DNA from: Trametes villosa
Lineage: Eukaryota > Basidiomycota > Agaricomycetes > Polyporales > Polyporaceae
DNA length: 64,000 bases
Direction: 5' to 3'
Assembly: GCA_002964805.2 (NCBI GenBank)
Contig: PUDQ02000024.1
Coordinates: forward strand, 806,001 to 870,000
The number at the start of each line of letters is the position of its first letter. Within the stretch, counting starts at the first letter, position 1. A program made the translations under genes and the position numbers. The notes beneath the pieces were generated by a model. It made no database searches. It was not told the DNA's origin and saw only the letters and a list, made by a program, of their open reading frames with translations. This document shows positions 1 to 9,822 of this stretch, one piece after another.

Positions 1-1221
1 ACTTCCTCGCCTTCGCAGGCGCCGGTGCCGTAGAGGGTTCCATCAAGTGGTGGTGCCGTGGTCACCGCGCCCACCACCGTTACACGGACACGGCGCTCGA
101 CCCGTACAACGCCAATGAGGGTTTCTTCTGGTCGCACATCGGCTGGATGCTCGTAAAGCCCCGCCGCAAGCTCGGCGTGGCTGATGTCAGCGACTTGAGC
201 AAGAACGAGGTCATCCGGTGGCAGCACCGCTGGTACCGCAGCCTCATCCTCTTCTGTGGCTTCATCCTCCCGACGCTCGTCTGCTACCTCGGCTGGAACG
301 ATGCGATGGGTGGTTTCTTCTTCGCTGGTGCCGCCCGCCTGTGCTTCGTCCACCACGTACGTCCTTTTCGTTACATCGGTGATTGGCATTCCCGCTTACC
401 CGCATATAGTCGACCTTCTGCGTGAACTCCCTCGCGCACTGGCTCGGTGACTCTCCCTTCGACGACAAGCACACGCCCAAGGACCACATGATCACGGCCT
501 TCGCTACTATCGGAGAGGGCTACCACAACTTCCACCATCAGTTCCCCATGGACTACCGCAACGCGATCAAGTGGTACCAGTACGACCCCACCAAGTGGTT
601 CATCTGGGTCAACGCGAAGTTCGGTCTCGCCAGCCACCTGAAGACCTTCCCCGACAACGAGGTCGCGAAGGGTCAGCTCACGATGCAGCTTAAGCGTCTC
701 CGTGAGAAACAGGAGGGCTTGTCCTGGGCTCCCGACAGCAACGACCTCCCCGTCATCAGCTGGGATAGCTGTAAGTCCTCTCGGTGTCTCCTCGAGATTC
801 TGTTGCTGACTCGGTGATATAGTCCAGGAGCAGGCCGCGAAGCGTCCTCTGGTTATCATTGCCGGTTTCATCCACGATGTCTCGTCGTTCATGGATGAGC
901 ACCCTGGTGGCCGCCACTTGGTTGCGAAGATGATCGGCAAGGACGCGACGACCGCGTTCTTCGGCGGTGTCTACGACCACTCGAATGCCGCTCACAACGT
1001 GAGTTTCACGCACGCATATACTCGTAGCTGTACTGACGTCGCGTCCCATTTAGCTCCTATCCATGATGCGCGTCGGTGTCCTGCACGGTGGCATGCAGCA
1101 CGGTCTCGATGATAAGCGCGTCCCCCCATCACAACGTCTCCGCGTCGCACGGTACACCGAGCTCGCGTCCCCGTACGCGTCCTCAACAGCGTGCTCGGAC
1201 GGCGAGGGCATGCTCGGCTGA
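1..1221 (+). CDS. OLE1: Delta-9 fatty acid desaturase with C-terminal cytochrome b5 domain (5'-truncated)
   Basis: Partial; the N-terminus lies left of the window. Predicted exons are 1-356, 410-770, 823-998 and 1054-1221, reading codons from position 3. The family is an ER-membrane acyl-CoA desaturase that puts the 9,10 double bond into palmitoyl- and stearoyl-CoA. Two of the three iron-binding histidine boxes are visible: HRAHH near position 80 and EGYHNFHHQ in exon 2 (the first box, HRLWSH in the paralog, is missing with the 5' end). Exons 3-4 encode the fused cytochrome b5 domain, with the heme-binding HPGG. The introns (phases 0, 1, 0) are at the same places as in the complete paralog at 8232-9737, so the two are ancient duplicates. 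The gene ends in a TGA at 1219-1221. Confidence 0.93.
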
Positions 1222-1997
1222 GCGCCCCCCGCCCCTCCCTCTCGCCTTCCCCTCTGTCCGGTGTCCACGTCGTCAAACGTTGTGTATGTTCTGCTTGCAT
1301 CTGTACATTCTGCTCCCCCACTCTTGCATCACTCGGTGTTTCGTCGCATATTCTTTAGACTATCGCTCCCTTCCTCCCTCTTCCTCTAGATGGAAAAGCC
1401 GCGGGTGAATGCGCCCGGGCGGGTCTCGACTCGGAGGGAGGTGGTCCTGTAGGTACAGGTCGGCTCTCGAAGTGGTGGAGGTGGCCACTGTTCACGTCTA
1501 CGATCATGATTTGCAACTGTAATAACATTTGCATGATGATGACCTTACAGTCTACGAGACAGCGGTGTGAGTTGTGACGTGAATACGTCCGCCAGGGAGT
1601 CCGAATTATCCGTGGTGTATTGCGGTGAGTATTCGTTGCTCAATGTTCATGCGCATCCTTGATTCGAGTGAGCAAAACATGTGTAGAGTGTAGTTCGACT
1701 AGTACCGTTGCGTTCAGGACCAGTCCGACCAAGTGGTCCGAGTAATCTGAGCTCTGCTCCGACTGTCAGCCTCAAGCTCCGGATCCTCCGCGTCCAGTGC
1801 ACACGGGCTGACCATGGCTGACAACCGCGCGTAGGCCATGGAATATATGGACTGCGTCCCCGCCGAGGGTTGTGATTCTAGGACCCCACCACTGCGCCCT
1901 CCCTGCCGCAAGTTCAGCACCCCGGTCCCTCGCTTTCCAAGTCGACTCGCTTTCCTCACTCGCATTCGCTTCAAACCCCACCACAAGTCGCACCGCA
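1222..1997. other. Intergenic, 3' flank of desaturase and 5' flank of PB1-like gene
   Basis: I see no gene here. It holds the 3' UTR of the desaturase and the leader of the next gene. An in-frame upstream ATG at 1872 would add 42 residues to the next protein, but those look like leader sequence. Confidence 0.5.
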
Positions 1998-2726
1998 ATG
2001 GCATCCACCACGGAGAACACCACGCGCACCGCGCTCCCGCCGACCACGCCCAAGCGTGTCCTCGCGGCCATCCACAACCTCCCGCGCCGCATGCGCAGCG
2101 GCACCCTCCGCACCACCCAACCCGCTCCCGCGCCCGCGCCCGTACCCCCGCTGCCCCAGCCACCTCAGCACACCCGCGCCAGGACCCGCACCCGCGCTCT
2201 CTCACAAGGGAAGGAGAACACCCCGCCCCTTCCCGCCGACGCAGCGGCCGCCATCCCGCGCCGCCGCCGCCCCGCGCCGCTCCTCCCCAAGTCGTCGAAG
2301 CACGTGTTCGGGCTCGGGATGGGCGGCCTGCCGTCCCCGCGCGACCTCGACGCGCCCTCGCCGCCCGCCGCGTCCGCGCGCTTCCCCGCGCCCGCGCACT
2401 CGTACTACCCCACCTTCTCCTCCTACGCGAACCCCGCGCCGGCGGAGGGCGAGCGGTGGGCGGCGCGCGACGGGCGGATCGTGATCAAGGTGTGGGTGCC
2501 GACGACGGACGACATCTGGAAGGTGCGCGTGCCGGAGGGGACGGGGCTCGCGGCGTTCCGCGCGGCGGTCGCGGCGAAGCTCGGGTTCGAGGCCGCGTTC
2601 AGCGCGGTCGTGGAGGGAAGGCTGCGGAGCATTGGGGACGAGGACGCGTTTCGGCGCTGGGTCGCGGGCAGGGTGCGCGAGGGGCGGAACACGCTGCTCA
2701 CGGCGCACCGGCTGGAGCTGCTGTGA
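1998..2726 (+). CDS. PB1-domain-like protein
   Basis: Single-exon gene of 242 codons; the start is the ATG at 1998 in an A-rich context. Residues 1-150 are basic and proline/alanine-rich, probably disordered. The last 85 residues look like a PB1 (Phox/Bem1) fold: a basic first strand (RIVIKVWVP), a central acidic stretch and a final segment of charged residues, at the length typical of PB1. PB1 domains form head-to-tail heterodimers in signalling scaffolds; the partner is not evident here. An upstream in-frame ATG at 1872 is possible. GC content is very high and codons end mostly in G or C, which suits an expressed gene. Confidence 0.7.
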   Translation: MASTTENTTRTALPPTTPKRVLAAIHNLPRRMRSGTLRTTQPAPAPAPVPPLPQPPQHTRARTRTRALSQGKENTPPLPADAAAAIPRRRRPAPLLPKSSKHVFGLGMGGLPSPRDLDAPSPPAASARFPAPAHSYYPTFSSYANPAPAEGERWAARDGRIVIKVWVPTTDDIWKVRVPEGTGLAAFRAAVAAKLGFEAAFSAVVEGRLRSIGDEDAFRRWVAGRVREGRNTLLTAHRLELL

Positions 2727-3112
2727 TGCACGGTCTGCTCATTGCGCAGCATAGCTCGAGCGCAATGGGGTTTGTCCACGGAGACCGTGAGGTCGTTCCT
2801 TGAGTCTCAGGACCCTGTCCGAGGATGACCGCGAGGAGTGGCTTGTCGATAGCTTTCTCTTGCATTGTTTCGAACATATCCTAGCTTGCTGTCTCTAGTG
2901 TTTTATCAACAACTTTCTGTCGCAGTGTCTGCTCGCGTGGTTCGGCCAATACCACATCATCCGCGTCGCGCATGTCGCTGCCTGCTCCGAGAGTCGCAAG
3001 ATCTCCGTCGCGATTGCAAGAGGTATTAGTATTATGCTCTGCATAATGTGATGGGGTATACAACGCGCTAAGCTGTAGCGTAACTTGTCTATGCCGTTCG
3101 AGAGAAGAAACT
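2727..3112. other. Intergenic between convergent genes
   Basis: The 3' flanks of the PB1-like gene (+) and the P450 gene (-) meet here. I see no further gene or repeat. Confidence 0.5.
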
Positions 3113-5233
3113 TCACGTCGCCAGCTGGTCGTTCGCGCGGATGAGAGCCTCAGCCCACGGAGCTCGTGGCTTGATGACGCATTTGAATGGCTCCGGATAC
3201 CTACAACGATGCACGCCAGTCAGAACGGCAAGTTTCATGGAAGCGTACGGGGAGAGCAACTCACGAGACAATACCGGCCGTCATTTTGATCTTCGGCCAC
3301 AGCGGGTTCCCGGCCTCGTCCAGCGGCGGGGTGATGGAAAGCGTGTGCAGCACCGAGGAGACGGTGAGGTAGAGGGAGGCATCTGCGAAGTGCCGGCCGG
3401 GACAAAGCCTGCGTTGCGACGAGCACCACGTTGTCAATTTTCATCATTCATCTCGCAGAAGGCGGGTCCGCGGAACGGAACGCACCTCCTGCCGTACCCG
3501 AACACGAAGTCCGCGGGATCGGTCACGTCTGGGTTCAGCTTCCCGTCCTTTAGGAAGCGTTCCGGGATGAAAGCCTCAGGATTCGGATACCGCCGCTCAT
3601 CACGAGTATACGCCCTATCAACCCCGGAAGCCATCAGCGCGCTGAGCCTATTCGGCCATCGACGACGCAAGAGGCGACACGTACCACAGGTTCGGGAGGA
3701 CCTGCGCGCCCTTCGGGATGAAGTACCCGCGGTACTCGTCGTCCTGGGTCACGCGGTGCGGGATGCCGAGGGGGGCCATGACGTGCCAGCGCATGCACTC
3801 CTTCATGACCGCACAGACGTACGGTAGCGCGTCGCGGTCCTCGAAGTCGGGCAGGCGGCGTGGGCCAACGACGGCGTCGAGCTCGGCGCGCGCCTTCTCT
3901 TGCACCTCGGGGAAGGAGACGATGGCGAGGAAGAACGCCTGGGTGAGCGAGAGTGTCTATGTTCGCGCGGTTAGCATCGTAACGACACTGGGTACTGACG
4001 TCTGCACCCACTGTATCCGCACCACCTAGGAGGGGGGTAACCCACGTGAGTCTGAAGATATACAGGTCGGGTTGGAGGGGACTAACCTCCGTAGGCAACC
4101 GCAGTAGTGTTTTTGGCGATAGTCTCTTCTATCTCAGCCTCGGGACCTTCCAGGGTGGACACGCGCTCCATCATGACAGTAGTCATAGACGCATTGGCAG
4201 ATCCCTCGCGCTACCACAAGTCAGCACCCACTTCTGTCAACTCGCATACCCTAATCAACGTGCAAAACAACGCACTATCGCATCCAGTGTCCGGGCCCAG
4301 GAAACGTCCCGTACGTTGGAGACCGCCACTTTCGCATCGGCCGCGTCGCGCTTGAACTTCGCGCCGGGGAACCAGTCGGGCAGGAAGCGCAAGAAGGGGA
4401 ATTGCTCGACAAGATACTTGCCGGGGACGGCGAGGTTGCTGAACGCGGCGACCCCGTCCTCGGCAATCTTCACGTACACGTCGTTCTTCTCCGCGACTTG
4501 AATTCCGTACGCGACGCGCAGGATCATCGCGGCAAACAGGCTGTAAGAAACACGCATGTTAGGTGGAGTTGGAGAGGATATTAGTATGGCGTGAGAGGGC
4601 ACGTACTGTCTGGCGTGGTCGTAGAAGTCCTCTGGCGTGTTGAGGAGCTGGTAGAGGAAGTGGTTGACTTGAATTCGCTGGATTCCCCGCAGCTCCACGG
4701 CGGCGTTCGGGTTGAAGAATTGATGGAAGGCGCGCCTGTGACGCCTCCACCACGGGCCGTAGGGGATGATGGAGAGGATCCAGTCGAAGCCGCCCCTGTG
4801 GGAAGCGCTGTGTTAGGATGGGCTCGCGTCGCTGGAGCAGAAGGTGATTGCGTACAGCGACATCATGACAGGTCGAGGTCTATCCGAATACAGCGCCGAT
4901 CGCTTCTCGAGCAGATCAAGGGCCACGTCGTGCGTTCCCAGCAGGATGATCGGCTCGCCGAGCACTTCTAGGTATACCACGTCGCCTGCAAAGAGTAAAG
5001 GCGTCGGCGCGCGGGGTACAAATAACATGGGGAGAACGCAACGCACCATACTTGTCATTGAGTGCACGGAAGTCTGCCCCGACTGGCTCCTTCGGCATGT
5101 CCAGCGCGTTTCCGATAAGAGGAAGGCGTGTCGGGCCCGGGGGCAAGCGTAGGCGACCTCTGGATGACCTCCATGACCGCCAGAGGCACAGTGTCAACAG
5201 AGCAGGGAGCAAGGCAAGCCAGAGGGAGGACAT
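3113..5233 (-). CDS. Cytochrome P450 monooxygenase
   Basis: Ten predicted exons (5233-5047, 4985-4856, 4795-4607, 4540-4276, 4210-4087, 4025-4012, 3956-3685, 3614-3486, 3408-3265, 3200-3113) give 513 residues, the usual P450 length. All junctions keep frame. It starts with a membrane anchor (residues 3-18), then a basic stretch and the hinge LPPGPTRLPLIGNA. Later come the I-helix oxygen-binding motif GGADTT, the ExxR of the K-helix (ECMR), PERF and the heme-cysteine loop FGYGRRLCPG. It resembles the basidiomycete group annotated as 'O-methylsterigmatocystin oxidoreductase-like', but the substrate is unknown. Exon 6 is only 14 nt and encodes the core of GGADT. No terpene synthase or other cluster gene adjoins it, so I infer a stand-alone oxidase. 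Confidence 0.93.
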
Positions 5234-5289
5234 CTTGCGACCACTTGGGCGCGGGGGAGTCTGCGATGCGATCAACAGAACAGCAGTGC

Positions 5290-5297
5290 TTTTAAAG
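5290..5297 (-). promoter_or_regulatory. TATA-like box of the P450 gene
   Basis: Read on the minus strand this is CTTTAAAA, about 57 bp upstream of the P450 start codon, similar in spacing to TATA boxes of other genes in the window. Inferred from position and sequence only. Confidence 0.4.
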
Positions 5298-6844
5298 GCT
5301 GGTGCGGAGGTCAACGCTAACCATGGGATCGGCTGTCATACGCCCGAGATCAGTCACCGGCAGTAAGTAGCAGCTACGGAACAGCCATTCGTTAAACTTG
5401 CTGCACTGGGAGTAATAGGATCCGAGGGCGTTTGGTTCGCAAACCCAGAGTGTGTCGCTCGTGCTGCATAGGGACGTAGTGCTCGTTGCACTGGTCCACT
5501 CAAAAACTGTCAGTACCGTCAGTCTCTCCACTCGGTTTTACGACTGCCATATGGGATGTATCAATTGTGTGCAGCAGCGTGATTTCGGATGAGACGGGCC
5601 TCCCCGAGGTTGAGAGAAGTCTTCCACGACTGATGAGTCCTGGCACATCACCTTGGGTCTCGGGCTGATTGGCACGGATGCCGGTCCAAGAGTTTGCCAG
5701 AATGCCCAGAGCCGTAGCAAGGGTGAGTTCTCGTTACGCTTCCAGCGCGTAGAGGTGTATCACTGAGAAACCCTGATAGCGGGAGCTATATCGTTGAGCG
5801 ACTCCGAGTGAATCGGGACTCGGGAACACAGAAGGGATCATTATGAGCGGGGCGAGACGACGATTCAAAGCTAGACCCGTAGCAAGAAGGTCTTCCGAAC
5901 CCGGAAGTGATCCTGAGATCGCAGCTACAGAGAGTGAGACACCGGTATGTTCAGAGACATTGTGCGTGAAAGCTGCAAGAAAGTACGTTGAATATTTAAG
6001 CGCCGCGTACATGTACTGAAATCATGTACACGGCGGCCATGTCCGGATCCTAAGGATTCTGACACGCCATAGTTCTCGTCCCACAGCTGGCATGTCGAAA
6101 CACCGACAACGGAGATTTCTTAAAAAGCGAATTTCGCGGTTGTGTCCGGTTCCTGGAAAGCGGGTGGTTGCTCGCCGTGTTACGCCCGGTTGTCACCGGG
6201 CGTCTAACACCTTGGTGTTATCCATCGCGCGAATCCATGATGCCCTCAACACTCACTGGTCCTAGACTTTCCTAGTTGGTCTCGGCGCAGCATTGCCAAG
6301 CGATTCATGGCGAACACAAGGCTGTAACGCCGCCGCCGCTGGCGTATGTCTCCGGAGCAGACATGTCAACCGCGGTGACTAGGTCGCGTACCTGACGGCG
6401 TTCCTCGGAACGCCAACAGTATGTACAGTACCTCGTAAAACACGCTGCTCGGAGCTCATTGCTTGATATCCTTAGGCCCAACCAATCATGAAAAGTTGAG
6501 TACGCCTGAAGCGGCGTTTTCTTTATCGAGTCCTCCCGATGCATGAAAGCAGGAACCTGACGTTTCCAACAAACGCCGGGCCTGTGGCTGACGGCGTAGC
6601 AGCGGCCCAGGCTCCGGAGAGGAACAACTGCGTCGAGGAGCGCACCTCAGGCCACAGGCACCACTCCAACTGTCGAAGACCTCTGTCAATCCCAGGTCGT
6701 ACCCCTCAGGTACATCTTGCTAGGACCCGGCTCTCCTCGACGCCGAAGTCAACCTGACACTATGGAAGAACGGCCCTCCTGCTCGCGTTCGGCGTTCTGC
6801 TCACCCAAGCTCCGCACTAAGGATAGCTTCTCGCATCCTAGGCT
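5298..6844. other. Intergenic region with two adjacent palindromes
   Basis: About 1.5 kb without a convincing gene. Open frames are short and lack spliceable continuations. Two palindromes lie at 6182-6203 and 6205-6220. Confidence 0.5.
6182..6220. repeat. Two adjacent perfect inverted repeats
   Basis: 6182-6190 (ACGCCCGGT) pairs with 6195-6203 across a 4 nt loop. One base further, 6205-6211 (TAACACC) pairs with 6214-6220 across 2 nt. They lie in an intergenic region about 0.7 kb upstream of the gene at 6929. They could be a binding site or a structural element; function unknown. Confidence 0.6.
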
Positions 6845-6852
6845 GGATAAAA
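6845..6852 (+). promoter_or_regulatory. TATA-like box of the 6929 gene
   Basis: GATAAAAG about 77 bp upstream of the ATG at 6929, with a pyrimidine-rich leader between. Confidence 0.45.
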
Positions 6853-6928
6853 GAGGGCAGCATGCGACGTACTGCCCTCCAGTTCTCTCTTGCACTTTCC
6901 TTCTGCCTCGACAACACTTCTGTCAGCC

Positions 6929-8051
6929 ATGTCTACCGCTACTGCCGCCCTCGCTCCACCCCCACAGATCGCCGAGCCCAAGCTCGCCCTCCAAGAAGCA
7001 CTCACGGGCATTGAAGCGACGGGATTGACAATCACTGAGCAATCCGCTCAGGCGCTGCAGAAGCCCGAGGGCGAGGAGCAGAAGGTCAATGAAATCCGCA
7101 AGCTCGCCAGGTCCATCAGGGAAATCCAGGAAGGCTTCGAGCGTGTTGCGTCCACCTTTGTCGCGTTCGACGATGCCCGCTTCGTGGACCATTCCAACAA
7201 CGTCTTGCAGCTCGGCCCGCAATGGCGGGAGTACGTCGAGGTTGGTGCATTAAAATGTTAGCGTCTTACAGTTACTAACTTTACTTACACCTTAGAGGTT
7301 TAAGCGCTCCGTGGAGGAGAGCCGACTCGGCGCGGTCGCTGTATCAACGTTCATGAAGGGTGAGCAACGATCCCCCGAGCGCAGACAGCGGAGCTCACCT
7401 TACAGTGGCGCACAGAGTACAACAACGCTCTAAGTCTGACCAACGTCGACCAGTCCAACTACGGCTTTATCAGGCTCAGCCTAAAGGCTCTCATTGAGGT
7501 GGCCATATCCTTCTATGTCCGATGTTCGTTGCCTAGCTTACGGTGCCCACGCATTCAGAAGCTAAACAGGATGGCCGAGGGCGCATCGCACACCCAAATG
7601 GGCTTCGAGACCTTGGCCAAAGACCTCGAAGACATCAAGAGTGCGGTTCAGGACACGATACGGAAGGCGGGCGAGACGACGCACGATCAACGGTGGCCCA
7701 CCATAATGCAAAAAGCCCTCGAGGGCTTCGCCGTTGCAGACAAGATCGATGTTGTCGCTAGGTTCTGGATATACGTAAGTCTGATCCTTCCTAGCTGCAA
7801 GGCCCGTCGTTACTAACTTCTCTGCAGTTTAGGACGGACATAATGCAACTCAAGGAGGAGCTGGGCTTGATCGCGGAACCTGACATACCTATCTCCAAGG
7901 CACGCCGTAATTCTCCTCGCCCGTCCTGGTGTAGTTGCTCATAGTCATGTTGCAGTTCACTATGAAGAAGCTCGCAGCCACACGGGAAGTCGCCAGGAGG
8001 CTCCCCATCCTGCTGGACACGTACGTCAGGGGCATAGCGGGGGAATTCTAG
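6929..8051 (+). CDS. Hypothetical helical protein, multi-exon
   Basis: Not recognised. Likely exons are 6929-7240, 7296-about 7340, 7406-7498, 7559-7774, 7828-7899 and 7956-8051, ending in GEF-stop. The protein is rich in charged, probably alpha-helical segments, for example the SIREIQEGF stretch in exon 1 and LAKDLEDIKSAV in exon 4, with no signal peptide or membrane segment. Two junctions are uncertain. The good donor at 7360 (GTGAGC) breaks frame with the acceptor at 7405, so I used GTATCA at 7341. The last intron (7900-7955) needs a GC-AG pair, or else a 38 bp GT-AG intron. A TATA-like box lies 77 bp upstream. The coding nature of exons 1, 3 and 4 is good; the exact gene model is not. Confidence 0.6.
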
Positions 8052-8231
8052 ACGTTCCATCCCATTGTCAGTCCGATTGAAAGGGTTCCGCGTAGGCCGC
8101 TCTCTATTTTCTTGGCTGCTCTCTCCTGCCGTCCACCATGGCTGTGACAAGTTGATGATGCGATCTAGTCTACGTACTAAATAGGATTTCTACATAAATA
8201 CTTCGGTCTATTAGGGCAGGAAGTGCGTCTT

Positions 8232-9737
8232 TTACTTGGACTCCTCCGATTTGACACCAATGTAGAATTGCTCCGCTGGCGAAACGTGTTGCTCGCCCAA
8301 GCACTCGACCCCACCGGACAGGATGCCGACTCGCATCATTGACAACAGCTGCACATCACCGACGTCAGCGACTACGAGGGCTTAGGGAACCGATTGACTT
8401 ACGTTGTGGGCTGCATGCGAATGATCGTAGACGCCGCCAAAGAACGACGCAGTGACGTCCTTCCCGGTGTTCGCGGTGAGCAGCTTCGCCCCGCCCGGGT
8501 GCTCGTCGATGAAACTCGTCGCGTCGTGGATGAACCCCGAGACGAGCAGCAGAGTGCGCTTCTTCGACTCTTCTTGGACTAGAAATACTCAGCGTCAGCA
8601 TCGGTTCCACGCGGGACAGGTCCGCGCCACGCTCACAGTTCTCCCAAGTGACAATCGGCAGCTTCTCGACGGGGGTCGGCCACTGCAGGCTCTCCTGCGT
8701 CGCGCGGAGCTCCTTCGCGCGCATCGTGAACATGCCCTTGTGGACCTCGTTGCTCGGGAACGTGCGCAGGTTCGTCGCGAGCCCGAGCGCGCCGCACGCG
8801 GCGATGAACCACTTCGTCGGGTCGTACTGGTACCACCGGAACGCGTTGCGGTAGTCCATCGGGAACTGGTGGTGGAAGTTGTGGTAGCCCTCGCCCATCG
8901 TCACGAGCGCGGTGAAGAGGTGGTCGCGCGGCGTGTGCTTGTCGTCGAACGGCGCGCTCCCGAGCGCGTGCGCGAGCGAGTTGATGCACCAGATGCTCTG
9001 CGGACGCGGGCGCGGTGTGTGAGCGGACGTCCGGCATCGGAGATGCGGAATGAACCTACGTGTTGGCAGAGCGTGATGCGCAGCGCGGCGGAGTAGCACA
9101 GCCCGCCCGCCCAGTCGTCCCACAACAGGCCCGGGACGACAGTCGGGAGGAGGTACCCGAAGACGGAGAAGATGACGCTGAACCAGCGGTGCTGCCACAT
9201 CAGAATCTTGTCCTTGTGGAGGTCCGAGAGGTCGACGTTACCGCCGGCCCTCACGTCCGTGAAGAAGATGATCCAACCGACGTGGGTGAAGAAGGATCCG
9301 CGGTGCGCGCTGTACGGGTCCTTGTCCGTGTCGATGTAGCGGTGATGCGAGCGATGGCCCTTCGCCCACCAATAACCGGAGCCCTGCACCGCGGAGCCGC
9401 CCGCAAGGGCGAGGAAGAGCCGAAGCGGGGCCGAGGCTTTGAACGAGCGGTGAGACCAGAGGCGGTGGTAGCCCGCTGTGACACCTGGGGAGTGTCAGAG
9501 CAGTATTCGAAAGGTGAGATTTAGTGGGTGCTCACCAACGGTAGAGACGAAGTAGAGGATAGTGGCGAGGATGGCGGTTTCGCGCCTCGGCGAGACGTAG
9601 AGTAGGCCGTATATTGCGATGCTATGCGTGATGAGTAGCGCATTGAGGTTAAACCACTTAATTCCGCGTATAGTAGGATGTTGCTTAGGGGAGACGGAAG
9701 GGGAGGGAGAGACGTGAGGGGGAGCTGGGGTTCCCAT
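8232..9737 (-). CDS. OLE1: Delta-9 fatty acid desaturase with C-terminal cytochrome b5 domain
   Basis: Complete gene, exons 9737-9536, 9484-9060, 8997-8637, 8578-8403 and 8348-8232, 426 residues, all junctions in frame. It is an ER-membrane stearoyl-CoA desaturase. Transmembrane segments follow residue 35. All three histidine boxes are present: HRLWSH, HRSHH and GYHNFHHQ. The C-terminal cytochrome b5 domain has HPGG. It shares intron positions and phases with the truncated desaturase at the left window edge. Compared with that copy, its C-terminal tail is shorter and ends EESK. Two genes may serve different temperatures, growth stages or chain lengths, but the sequence does not say which. Confidence 0.95.
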
Positions 9738-9816
9738 TTTTGCATGCGGTTGCGAGATGGACGGTCCAGCAGACGTAGTCACTGAGGTACAAGCCTCACT
9801 CTCGACCTCAAGGCTT

Positions 9817-9822
9817 CTTATA
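9817..9822 (-). promoter_or_regulatory. TATA box of the second desaturase
   Basis: TATAAG on the minus strand about 80 bp upstream of the start codon at 9737. Confidence 0.45.

Noticed and set aside
371..940. 189-codon frame on the minus strand
   Set aside because: It is antisense to the desaturase exons, whose histidine boxes and b5 domain fix the true strand.
1838..2803. 321-codon frame overlapping the PB1-like gene
   Set aside because: Arg/Ala/Pro composition of a shifted GC-rich frame; the PB1-like frame is better supported.
8452..9096. 214-codon frame on the plus strand
   Set aside because: Shadow of the second desaturase, caused by GC-rich codons.
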